This document shows positions 46,250-57,290 of a stretch of DNA of 64,000 nucleotides, piece by piece. This DNA is from Emmonsiellopsis sp. PD_33 (taxonomy: Eukaryota; Ascomycota; Eurotiomycetes; Onygenales; Ajellomycetaceae). Position numbers and translations under genes: made by a program. The stretch lies in assembly GCA_032988165.1 (NCBI GenBank), contig JANTQF010000100.1:1-64000 (forward strand), written 5' to 3'. The first letter of the stretch is position 1. Each line of letters opens with the position of its first letter. The notes beneath the pieces were generated by a model. That model searched no databases. It was not told the DNA's origin and was given only the letters and a program-made list of their open reading frames with translations.

Positions 46250-47807
46250 CTAGATCTTCATCTCTGGCGTAGGAGGAGGGGGTGGGACTCTCACCCTCTT
46301 GCCAATCTTCTCTAGCTCCCCGATGACACCCCCACCAGCCAAAGTCCACTTCTCACTGACGAATTCGTCGCTGACTTTCTCTCGTAGGATACCGCTAAGA
46401 GCAAAGTACTCCATCAGACCTCTCGATTCATCCTTGGTCAGGCGTCCGAGCTCATATGTCTCCACATCCTTGGCATCATTTAAAAGGGAAAGCACCCGCT
46501 GGTCGACTTTCTTGTAGGGGTCGGGAGCGGGGAAGTCTTGGGAGGTGGTAGAGGTACCAGCGGTGCGGGCGGCGATTTGGTTAACTAGGACATCGAACGA
46601 ATAGGCGGATGGTTTGTTGGATGTCGAGGTGGAGTAGAGGAGGAGCCCACCGTTTGGCAGGGGCTGGGAGGACAGCAGGTTGACGAAATGCTTGACTAGA
46701 ACGAGATCATGGGCGTGGATGAATTCGAAATCAGGATTGCGGTATTTAGACTCCCGCATAATATGTGCAACGTCATCGACAGTGACAAGCATTGGCGGGC
46801 GTGCCGCGAAGGGGCGTTTGTCGGACTCGACTGTGGCTTTGGTCGCGGTCAGTTCAGACCACAAAGCCTGGAAAATAGACCAGGCTTGGGCAGGCTCATC
46901 AACTCCGGCCATCGCCAGCTGACGTAGCGACATGTCGGGGCTGACTGGCAGCTTTAAAGTAGGATGCTGTTGCGAGACGTATAGCTGAGAAAGCACAGGG
47001 CCGTTGGCGCTGACGATGCGGTCCAACAACTTAGCCACGGCGTCCTTTTGCACATACTGAACTGGATCCGAATCCGCAACGGGCGCGTAGGCGGTATGCC
47101 CAATGGTCAGATCCTGGGCTGTAAAAATATATAGATCAGCTGTGCTCTCAATTCGGCATGAAAGAAAAAGGCTCCTTACCCTCAGGAATCGTAATAACAA
47201 CCCAACCCTTCAACAACGCCATGGTCATAGCCTGCGTCAAATGCACGCTCTTCCCAGACCCTTTCTCCCCGGTGAGGATCTTCTTTATCGTCTTTCCCTT
47301 CTTCTCCCCCTCTGCAATGGTCTTAATCAACGCCCCCAATTCCACCGTGTCTTTCCTTACAAGCGTACCAGGCCGTCTAAACAGACTCCAGCCCTGTGTG
47401 GTCTTGAACGCATGAGCGCCCCGCAGCTGGTCAACAAGAGACATGGGCAATCCAGCCACCTGCCCACGCAGCGCGGCATCGCCCATATTCTCAACGGAGA
47501 AATCCTGCATATTCGGCACCTCCAGCGCATTTGTATTGCTCAACACAATGCGTTCCTTGAGCGCTCTCCGCTCGCCGACGGGCGGCGGGCGCGGTTTATC
47601 ACGCTTGGCTTTCTTGTTGATTCTCGCGGACCGCGACTCACGGAACCCGGGGCCGCTGGATTCGCTGTTCTTCTTCTTCTTCGGCGGCAATGCGAATGCG
47701 GGAGCGGTGGTGTGGAAGGAGGCGATCCGGGGGCTGGGGAGAGACTGAAGCAGACGGGGGGTTGGGCGCAGCTTCGAGAAGCAGCCCCAGCAGACGGAGG
47801 AGGCCAT
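46250..47807 (-). CDS. RSM23: Mitochondrial small-subunit ribosomal protein mS29 (RSM23/DAP3)
   Basis: Two exons, 47807-47180 and 47118-46250, giving 498 residues. mS29 is a GTP-binding protein of the mitochondrial small ribosomal subunit. The N-terminus is a mitochondrial presequence (Arg/Ser-rich, with SPRIASFHTTAPAFA). The P-loop GEKGSGKSVHLTQA lies at about residue 180. The later Walker-B-like segment PPMLVTVDDVAHIMRES and the motif FIHAHDLVLVKHF are characteristic. The C-terminus is Pro-rich (RVRVPPPPPTPEMKI). The 61-nt intron follows IPEG. Divergent from RRS1, with 303 bp between starts. Confidence 0.93.
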
Positions 47808-48110
47808 TGTGGCGGGGGGTAGGGTGGTCAATGGCCTGCCGGAGAGGAGTGCGCGGAATGCTTTGAGGTTGAGGATGAGACGAGAAAAGCGATGCGGCCA
47901 AAAAAGAGAGAAGGAGGCCCGATGCGGAAGGAAAAGTCGCTGCTTTATGGCGGGCTGGGCGCTAGTGCGGCAAGCTAGGGCGGCGGCATATATTGCCTGA
48001 TCCGGCCAGACTGAACTTTTTTCTGCGGACAGAAGCTCTCTCTGAAATTTATTTAGATTCAACACCACATCCCATATCCAGTCTACCACCTTTATACTTC
48101 CCGCGCCGTT
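47808..48110. promoter_or_regulatory. Shared mS29/RRS1 promoter
   Basis: 303 bp between divergent starts of two ribosome-related genes. No TATA box; a TATATTG lies near 47990. Confidence 0.5.
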
Positions 48111-48932
48111 ATGTCCGTCGCAGACATGGCTGACACTACCTCAGACTCGGCCGCTGCTTCAAAAGCGAAATCAAAACCAAAGCCTGAAAGACTGTACGTT
48201 ATATCTGCATCCCCAAGCTTCGCAACCAGCTCGAAGCAGACACCAGAACCAATTGCCCTCGCAATCCCTATCCCATCTATACAAATTACCCACTAACACC
48301 TCCGTGCACCTCACAGCCCCATAACCGTCGAAAAGCCCACCCCCTACACCTTCGACCTCGGCCGCCTCCTCGCCCTCGACCCCAACCCGCTCTCCCTCCC
48401 CCAATCCACCCCAAGCACCAACACCACCGCCCTCAACACCGCCCTGACCAGCACAGCCCGTGACGGCGCCCAATCCCTCCTCAACCAACTCCTCACCACC
48501 TGCCCCATAACCTCCACCCCGCAAAACGGCGTCCTCCTCTCCCTGCCCCCGCGCTCCACCCTGCTCCCCCGCTTCAAACCCCTCCCAACCCCCAAACCGC
48601 CCACGAAATGGGAGCTGTTCGCGCGCAAGAAGGGCATCGGCAAATACAACACCAAGCTCGGCAGCGGCGGTGGCAGCGCTGAGACCGAGCGGAGGAAGAA
48701 GCTCGTCTACGACGAGGCGACGGGCGAGTGGGTGCCGAAGTGGGGGTATAAGGGGAAGAATAAGGATGCGGAGGACCAGTGGCTGGTCGAGGTTGATGAG
48801 AAGAGTCAGCGGAAGGAGGTTGGCGGGGAGAATGTGCGCATGCTGGGGCGGAAGGATAGGGTGGAGAGGGTGAGGAGGAATGAGAGGCGGATGAGGGCTA
48901 ATGAGCGGAGGGCGGGGAAGGCTAAGGGATGA
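48111..48932 (+). CDS. RRS1: Ribosome biogenesis regulatory protein RRS1
   Basis: Two exons, 48111-48193 and 48317-48932 (intron 123 nt), give 232 residues. Rrs1 with Rpf2 brings the 5S RNP into pre-60S particles in the nucleolus. Motifs: VEKPTPYTFDLGRLLALDPNPL, LLPRFKPLPTPKPPTKWELFARKKGI, then KKLVYDEATGEWVPKWGYKG, and a basic C-terminus (RRNERRMRANERRAGKAKG). The intron falls after AER-L and keeps the frame. Confidence 0.94.
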
Positions 48933-49855
48933 GGTCTTTGGTTGGTGGATGATGGTGGAGAGGGGGAGAAGATGAATAAAATAAAAGGACTGGATTTTGG
49001 GACGGTCGTGTTGGGCGTTCGCGTTCGCGTTTAATTTGATTATGGGGTTCTGCTTCTTTTTCCCTTCGTATGGGTTTGCTGTATTATCGTGTCATATCAT
49101 TCATATGTCCTAGGCTACAATACCTAATTAGACAATTGTTGAGCTGTTGAAATCTTCTGTGGGGTCTTGTCATGCTACGTGAGGGGGAAATATACTACCC
49201 CCCAACGTAGAACAAGACAAATACCATCCACTATCCGTCTTCATGTATGTTTATCTAGGGTTTAAAAACCAGCCAGTCCAAGAAAAGCTCTGACCCAGTA
49301 GTGTGTAGCAAGATTGACGAAGAACGTCCATCCGACGAATGAAAAATTTCCAATTCCACCGCACTCCATCCTATCATACATCCCAACCAGCAGAGTGTAG
49401 CTACCTAAAGGAGAGGAACCCCGTGCGGACCTCAATGAGAGACATGAATCGAAGGGTAAGCAAGAAAACGAGTGAATAGGGGCAAAAAAAAGGATAGAAA
49501 CCAAATAAGCGATGCAAATCACTATCGAGGGATTAGAAGGGGAGCATGAACAGAACAAACATAGTAATAATAGTAAGAGCGAATAATAAGAAAAAGAGTA
49601 AATAATGATGGCGGGGTTTGCAAAACCATAAGATAGCAGCTAGGATAGTATTTGTTCGCAGTAAAAAGAAAACTCGCTTGTACGCCAGAGCATGCTTCAT
49701 CAAGAGAATCAAAAAAGTAACCAACCATGGGAATGAAAAGAAACTGCACACGCGGAATCGAAAACAGAAACGGAGTAAACAAAAAGAGTCGTCGGGCATG
49801 GCGCAAAAAGGTATTCGGAATTGGTGAATCGAATAATAAATCGGATGGTTTCTCC
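48933..49855. other. Convergent 3' region of RRS1 and the RhoGAP gene
   Basis: About 920 bp with no coding signal. The minus-strand open frames are low-complexity, hydrophobic products of T-rich sequence. Probably 3' UTRs. Confidence 0.45.
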
Positions 49856-51999
49856 CTAAATTTTTATAGGGGATAGAGGAGGTCCCAACTCAGGAAGCTG
49901 AGATGCAGACCGCGAATGGCTGCTATTGATACTAGGTGGTACAGCCTTTCGGCCCCTCTTTGGGCTTGCCGAACGACTGGACTCCTGCGTTACAGCACCA
50001 TTAGACACTCCAGTTGGGGGTGCTTGGCTGCTGCCAGACGAAGACACTGCTCTCTCGTCAATCGGCGCTCCCGACGCTGCGGTCTTCGTATCTCCATTCT
50101 GCCCCGCCTGCTTTGCCTTCTTCTCCGCCTCGAGCTCAATTTCCAGATATTCCTTTTCTGTCCAACAACCTTGCCAACAATTTTTCCAATCGCAAACCAA
50201 AAATTGAAAGCAAAATCCATCGATTTTCATACATGGCTGGAAGCAGATGCATAGATTTCGGTAATCCATCTTGTTCTTCTCAACGTAGGAAAAGAGGAGG
50301 CTTAGGTGACAGGTGATGGCAAAAAGGAGGTAGTAATTAAACGGCGGCAGTTTGGATAGTTCGTCTTTCAATAGTTGTGGAGCTGTGGTGGCGCCCGCGC
50401 ATTTCTCCGCGATCATGGCCTGTGTTTCCTTGGGGAAGATTTCATCCGGCAGCTCGCGGAGCCATGCCTTGAACATTGACCCGATGGTGTTGATATCGTA
50501 TAAACCGGGTTCGTCGAATAGATTGATGTCGAGTTCTGGTATCAAATTAGTAAAACGCAATAAATGACTTGAGAAGTAACATACCCGAATCAAATCGTCT
50601 CTGCCAATGCTTCACGTCCTTTCCACTCCCCGGGACGCGATAGAGACCCTCCTCCTCACACCCCTTAAAATTTAAATAACTACAAGCATACGTTAGAAAG
50701 GGAGTAGCAAATGGACTTTAAAGGGACATACTCAATGCACCTCCACGGAAGGGCAGGCATCCAATATTCCGTCTTGTCTTTCGAATTTTCCAGCTTCTTC
50801 GATATCCTCGTCCGGCGAGTTTGTTCGACAAGAGGAAGATTGATGATACGACAGACATATGTATCGTCCGTAACCAACTCGCGTTCGTTGCTGCTCCCGC
50901 TCCTTGTGATTTTACCAAAAAAGCCCTTTCCAGCCTTACCAAGACGGTCAGCAGCGCCGCTAGAGGATTGTTTTAGATTATTGAACAACGATGCTCCAGA
51001 AACCTGACTCAAGGATGATGAGGAAGTCATCGACCCTCCGTAGCTCCGCTGGCTTCTGTTCTGGTACTGGGCATTAATGTCGTCTACTGGGCGATCGGCC
51101 GACCGGTTTCGAACGGAGGAGCCCATAACGTCTCTGAACATCCGGTCGCTTTGTAGTGGGGCAGTCTTGAGAGGTGGCTGAGTATCCTTATTGTTGTTGC
51201 TGAGTTCTTCGAGACGTAATAAACCGTTAGATGGTCGTCGCGAAGGGGGATGGTTTTTGCCAGTGGCATACGCCTCATCGACTTTAATCGACCGCGTTCG
51301 GGTAAGAATGTTCGCAAAACGTGGTTTGCTCTTTTTAGACGCTAGCTGATGGCCATAAGCACCATCAGCCACACTCTCCTTCCGACCAGGTTGGTCGTCC
51401 GTCCGGTTACCTGATAATGTCTCAGTCAGCTTAGGATACATCGTTAGACCAAAAACATAGTGAATAATCCCACCGTTTGTATTTTCAGAACGTCCTGACG
51501 AGCCAGGGAGGTCTGTGGTAGACTCGTTTCTGCCTCGACTCGACAACGTTGCCGTCCTATCATTCGAACTGCCACGACTTGGAGGCGCTTTCTCATTGCT
51601 CTGTCCGCCCTGTGGGTCAGAAGGGTGTATTTTATGACTCGACTTTGACGCCTTTAGGTTGGAAAAGAACGATTTGGATTGGTCGCGTCCATGTTTAGAG
51701 TCCTTGGGAGAGGATGGGCATGGTGGAATGGCGGTGATACCTGGCGTTGGGGGCACTTCGTCATTTTCGTCACCAACGGTTAGGTTTGGGGACTGGGGGG
51801 TGGCGGATCTGTCGACTGGTGATGCTAATGCACGGATCGTAGATCCCTTGAGGTACGGGGAGGCGGGAGAGGATCTGGGCGACGTGGGGCTGAGTGGGCT
51901 CAGCGAGCCTGGGCTTAGTGGTGACGGGTTTTGGGGAAGATCCTTGAAATTAGAGTCACCCAGCTTCAAGGAAGGGGTCTGTGAAGATTTCTTCGGCAT
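49856..51999 (-). CDS. RhoGAP-domain protein
   Basis: Four exons, 51999-51474, 51410-50732, 50679-50585 and 50535-49856, giving 659 residues. A long disordered Ser/Pro-rich N-terminus (1-370) with many SP/TP sites precedes the RhoGAP domain (about 400-590). The arginine finger is in EEEGLYRVPGSGKDVKHW. Later landmarks are LYDINTIGSMFKAWLRELPDEIFP, PFNYYLLFAITCHL and CICFQPCMKID. The protein should stimulate GTP hydrolysis by a Rho-type GTPase such as Rho1 or Cdc42 in polar growth. The tail is Ser/Gly-rich. The first intron (63 nt) is a multiple of three without a stop, so retention would add 21 residues. In-frame Met codons upstream exist, but MPKKSSQ is the likeliest start. Confidence 0.85.
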
Positions 52000-54900
52000 G
52001 GTTTGATGGTGTCTATCACTCTTGCGGGTGTGTTTTTTATGTACTGGGGATATAAGGGACGGGGTGATATGGGACTCGGGGAAGAAGAATCGCTCGGCCT
52101 TCCCTTGCGGAAACCCGTAAGACGGCGGGCAGTAGGAGAACGGGAGACGGGAGTAAATCAGCACAGCCGGTAGGGTGGACGGTGACGACGGGCTGTCCTG
52201 CTGTGACCGGTAGGGGTTAGCCATATTTGCGGATGGTCCAAGGGACCGGTGAACGACAGGCCAGGCCAGAAGCAAGGGAAGGGAACGGCAAAGAAAATGT
52301 TCGCAGACACCACGAGACGTGACGGAGTGTATATATAAAAGGGAAAAGATCAAAGGGACTCACGTTTTAGGGTGCCTTGGACGTCACAGGCCAGGTAGTT
52401 GGTTCCCCTTCCACCAATGCCCTCAGACGGAGGGCACTGCAACGTGGGCTACCCGGGGATCCCTGGTGGATTCCTTTCCCAACAGCTGCACGTCAAAAGC
52501 CGGATCTGAAGTGAAACGGCCGAATTAATTCACGCCACCGCGCAACCCTATACAGGAAATGTGGGTAGAGCGTTTGATAAGGTTAAGTGCAGACAAGGAC
52601 GCGCATCCGGGGCTTTCGAAGACAGTCGGATATAGGGGAGGTAGACCAAAGGGGGAGAGGTGGCACAAGACTGCTGGTTGTGCAACAGGAGATTAGCTGG
52701 GATCGCAAGAGAGCGGCGGACAAACATGGGAGGGCGTGATATCCAATCCGCGCCGGGAGCCGCGCAGGAGCCGGGAGGGGGGGCCAGGCGACGGGCAAAA
52801 CAGACGCGTGGAAAGCAGAGTGAATTACCCGCTGCCCGTAGCCGTGAATTGATGCGCGAAACAATGAAAACGACGGCCAGGGACGTGTACGAGGCTAGGG
52901 GGGAGAAGGGGGGGGGGAGACCGAGGCAGACAACATACCACCTGACTCTAGGCCGTTCGATTCTGGAAACACAGGAGACTCCCTGGCGAGGCTGGTGAGA
53001 AGGTAACACGGGGGTTTCGAAGTCGAAGGGGGGAAATGGGAATATTGGCGGGCTGCAGCGGCGGACAAAGGGCTCGTCTGGGGTGGAGAGCTAACTACTC
53101 CCGTTGGGTTACAACAAACAAGGACAGACAGGCACAGCGAGGGCGGTGTGGTGGGCGGACAAGGAGTGGCGTGGATAAAGACAGCGACGGAGATGGTATA
53201 TAGAGCAGCAGAGAACCAAGAATAGACAAGCAAAGAAGAATACAGCGCAGACAGCAGCGCGAGGCGGGGGGTGCGGCGTGAGGATGGAGGAGGATGAGGT
53301 TGGAGGTTGAGGAGTCGAGGTTGACGTTTGGTGGAGGCGGAGAGAGCGAGGTTAGCGCCAACCACCACGACACAACATCAGCAATTCAGTCCGCAATTCA
53401 GCCTGCAATTCAGTCTGCAATTAGACAATTAAGTTAGAGGCGGGAATTGGGAGACTGTGAGTATTCTGTTTGTCTATCTATCTACCCCCAGGCTGACCAC
53501 CGCTAACCATGTTCTGTGAGTCAAAAGTCCCCCGTACAGACACTGTAGATATTTACGACGCGCGCTCTCACACCCCAACCTCGACGCTAGACACCGCCGG
53601 TTCAGGGAGTGGAGGAGGATAGTCTCAGCTAACTTCGTTGGCCAAATCCCTCCCGTCGTTGTCGTCCTCCATCCCGGTCTGTTCTCAGTGTTCTGCTCTG
53701 CGAGTCTGCAGACTGCGGCTTTCGGAGCAGCCCACCGGCTCCAGTTTATTAAGTGGGCGCACTGGAGTCTCTATCCCAAGATACTTGCGCAATGCGGATG
53801 CGAACCACACTTCGAACTGTTTGCGATTTTAATTGTCTATCAAAACGAGCAGCTTTCTGGAGCTAGGGTCGTCCGACCCCTTGTCTGACTCTTTCATCTC
53901 GAATTGCTGACAATAATCTGCCTTCCCGAGACATGGGTCCACCGTCGAGTATGTATTTTGATGCTGAGGGTAGGACATTCTGTTATTTTTATCCCATTGC
54001 CATCTTCTCAACCGTGGACGCCCTCCGGACAACGGCAACGGGAAATTTCGCCAGGTGCGAATTGTGCCGTGCTGCACACCATCCCGCATGCATGTATGTA
54101 TGTACAGATTTAATCTATGCGTCGTCCGGTGAGCAACCCGGGCAATTAAATATTACACACAACGTCTGCAGAGTCAATTCCCCGGCAAAAGAGCGGAATT
54201 AACTCTAGAAGTTCCTCAGGGCACGTCATTTGCGCAGGCGTTTCCTTTGTGGCCAAAGAACTCTAAGATGAATCTGTCAGGGCATCTGCAAATTGTCATC
54301 TCCAAATGTCTCATGAGATACCCTGGGCGGGTAAACGGCGGCAGACACAGATTGTGACCGTATTTTACCCGGGAAGCCCTGGCAAACCCAACCTGCATGA
54401 AACGGGTCCCAGACGGGATGTGCTGGCGCGTGGGAACCGTCCACGGGGTCCAGGTGGTCGCAGGCATGGATGCTAGGCCCTTGGGCTTCTACCCATGAGT
54501 ATAACTGTTGTTTATCTGCCCCATGGCTGTGTAGTAAGAAGGCAATCACTTAAGAGTTAGGGGGGAATAGTCCCGACAGAAGCACCGTGGTCAAGTGACC
54601 AAGGGATGGATGTTGACCAACCTCGCACCCTGCAGCCGGCTGGCGGGGACAAGGGACGACATGGATGCATCCGCCTGAAAGAGGCTTTGACAGACCGGGT
54701 TAAGGAACAAGCAGCTCAGAGTGGGTTGGTTGGCCATGTACAAAGGGGCCGCGACATAAAATCGCCTTTCTCCTTTTTCTTTTCTTTTCTCTTCCTTTTC
54801 CAAGACAAAAACAAAAGACGAAACTCAATGAAGATCTATCCATGGATGTTGGTGTCCAGGTCCAGTCTGTGCCTGACCGTCACGTGAGGGCCGCCCCCAG

Positions 54901-55252
54901 ACCTGGATGAATCGGGTTAGCGCCACCCGAATGCCACCATTCCGTTTTGGGCCGCCAAGCCGGCGCCGACAAGTTCCGGTCCGGTTCGAACGTCGGACAA
55001 TGTTCAATTGTTGACGCTCGATGACCTGATGGCGACACCCTCTGCTATGCTGTGCTATGAGATGAGATGATTGAGATGATCGAGATGACACCGGTATGCT
55101 AGACAATGCAGCATCCACACCTCTTCTCTGCAACCCCGCAGTCTCCCCAGCCTTGGCTGCGTGGAACAATCTGCCATTACATGACTGCCGTGTTCCTCGG
55201 GCTGATCTCACTTACCCCTATTTTGTCTTTCTAGGGCCCTGCGTTCGCTTCC
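52000..55252. other. 3.2-kb region without a recognised gene
   Basis: Long upstream region shared by the RhoGAP gene (minus) and BET2 (plus). Purine-rich and pyrimidine-rich tracts dominate 52500-53400. TATATAAAAGGG near 52330 on the plus strand would read as a T-rich leader on the minus strand. None of the open frames (all under about 160 codons) has a recognisable domain. A 5' UTR intron for BET2 may end at the TTTCTAG near 55234. Confidence 0.45.
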
Positions 55253-56545
55253 ATGTCTCTAGTCTCAGGCCCAGGGAGGGCAGGCGCTGCAGGCGCCAGT
55301 GCGGAGCTGTTTGTGCAGAAACATGTCGACTATATCAAACACCTTGATACAGTGCGTGTGTCTTGGCCATTTCTATTATCTTGTTTACTTCCCATTTGCT
55401 GCTCGCCTATTTGATTGATTCATTGCCTTGCCCCCATGGATTTCCCGGTATTAACATGTGACTGCATCAGCGCAAAGACGAGCTCGAATACTGGCTGACC
55501 GAACACCTACGTCTAAACGGCGTCTATTGGGGCCTGACTGCCCTCCATCTCCTTGGCCATCCTGAAGCATTGCCCCGCCACGAGACCATCGATTTTGTCC
55601 TAAGCTGCCAGCACGATAATGGCGGATTTGGTGCCGCCCCGGGCCATGATGCACACATGCTCTATACCGTTAGCGCCGTCCAGATCCTCGTGACGATCGA
55701 CGCGGTTGATGAGTTGGATAAACAGGGCCGGGGTGGGAAGGAGAGGGTTGGGAAATGTATGAGACCTGCCTCCATTCTGATTCTAGTGTTGAATGGAGCA
55801 CACAAGCTGAACTGCCCTAGTTATTGCCGACCTCCAAGATCGTACCACCGGGACATTCAAAGGCGATGAGTGGGGAGAGATAGATACTCGGTTTCTTTAC
55901 GGCGCCCTTAACGCGCTTTCGCTATTAGGCCTGTTATCTCTCGTCGATGTTGACAAAGCTATATCCTACGTGCAGTCTTGCGCAAATTTCGACGGCGGGT
56001 TTGGTGTTCGCCCCGGCGCAGAGTCCCATGCTGGCCAAATATTCACTTGTGTGGGAGCTTTGGCGATTGTAGACCGACTGGATCTGGTGGATAAAGATAA
56101 ACTAGGTGGGTGGCTGAGCGAACGGCAGTTGGAGAACGGTGGGCTCAATGGACGGCCGGAGAAGTTGGAGGATGTGTGCTATAGTTGGTGGGTTGCCAGT
56201 AGCTTGGCCATGATTGGGAAACTGCATTGGATTGATGGGGGGAAGCTGTCTGCGTTCATCCTTCGCTGCCAGGTAAATGCCTACCCTGCTCTATTTGGAG
56301 GATAGCCTATTGACGAAGAAATAGGATCCAGATCACGGAGGGCTGGCAGACCGGCCAGGAGATATGGTTGATGTTTTCCATACGCTGTTTGGTATAGCTG
56401 GGCTCAGTCTTTTGGGCTTTCCCGGTCTCAAGGAGGTTGACCCGATATAGTATGTTCTGTCCTCTCCTGTTTTTCACTTTAGAATGACTAACGGATGAAC
56501 AGTTGTATGCCAAAAGAGATCACGAGGAAGGTGCTGGGGAAATGA
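55253..56545 (+). CDS. BET2: Rab geranylgeranyltransferase (type II) beta subunit
   Basis: Five exons: 55253-55351, 55471-55756, 55821-56272, 56325-56449 and 56503-56545, giving 334 residues, the usual size. With the alpha subunit it attaches geranylgeranyl groups to Rab GTPases presented by Rab escort protein. Prenyltransferase repeats are clear: NGVYWGLTALHLLG, DNGGFGAAPGHDAHMLYTVSA, FDGGFGVRPGAESHAGQIF, NGGLNGRPEKLEDVCYSWW and HGGLADRPGDMVDVFHTLFG. The zinc ligands are the Asp and Cys of EDVCYSWW and the His of DVFHTLFG. Sequence upstream (CCTGCGTTCGCTTCC before the ATG) could encode PAFAS after a spliced leader, so the start may be a few residues earlier. Confidence 0.93.
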
Positions 56546-57290
56546 TAGCTGACATATATGTAATGCATCTGACGGTCCAATGTAGATAATTGTTACATCA
56601 GGCAGCCCTCATACCACGCGCAGCGTATTCCGCCTCCTGCAATCTAATAACCCATGGCCTGACAGCATAGACATTGGGATACAAGGCAGGAGAAGAGCAA
56701 GATATCTGTGTGATCTTATTTCCGCTTCTAGTTGCCTCTGATGCAGACTACTTCTGAGGTTACAAGACGCAGAGGACATGTACTGTAGAATAGTTTTTGT
56801 CCTGCATCTAGATATATCCAAACATATCTAGGATTCCTCAACTCTATCCCGACATATCTTGTTTTGATATGTGTGCTGTCACTTCCTTTTCTCTTTCATA
56901 CTCCTGCCTGGCTTTGGCTGCGCTGTAATACGGCGGTATTACCAGCCTCACCCGCGCAAACCGCCTCCACGGAGCAGGATAGCGCGTATACAGAATACCA
57001 TACCCCGGCCCGTCCCTGCCCCGGCGGCTCCGCTGTCGACGTCGTCTCTCTCTCCTCGCCGCTTCTCAACCTCATCTCTCGACTCGCCCGTCCCGCAAGC
57101 AAGAAGAGAGCATCGCGTTCTTCATTTCTATCGCGGGAGTGCATCCATATCTCCGCTGCTGCTTCCGTGCTGTTTGCCCGTCCTCATCTGCTCTGCTCTG
57201 CTCTCCTCTCCTCTGCTCTGTCTTGTCGTTTCCCCCTCTGTATCCTGTTATCTTCTGCTGCTCGCGGCAGACAGAGCTTGGGTTGGAACC
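56546..57290. promoter_or_regulatory. Upstream region of the zinc-finger gene
   Basis: BET2 3' side, then a leader very rich in CT repeats (TCTGCTCTGCTC, 57185-57230). The frame is open upstream of the zinc-finger start, but its translation is low-complexity and has no start context. Confidence 0.45.

Noticed and set aside
49533..49806. Hydrophobic minus-strand frames of 88-94 codons
   Set aside because: Phe/Leu/Tyr-rich translations of T-rich 3' UTR sequence in two overlapping frames; no start context.
54970..54990. tRNA-like T-arm (GGTTCGAACG)
   Set aside because: The possible stem encloses a 10-nt loop, not 7, and no acceptor, D or anticodon arms can be placed around it.
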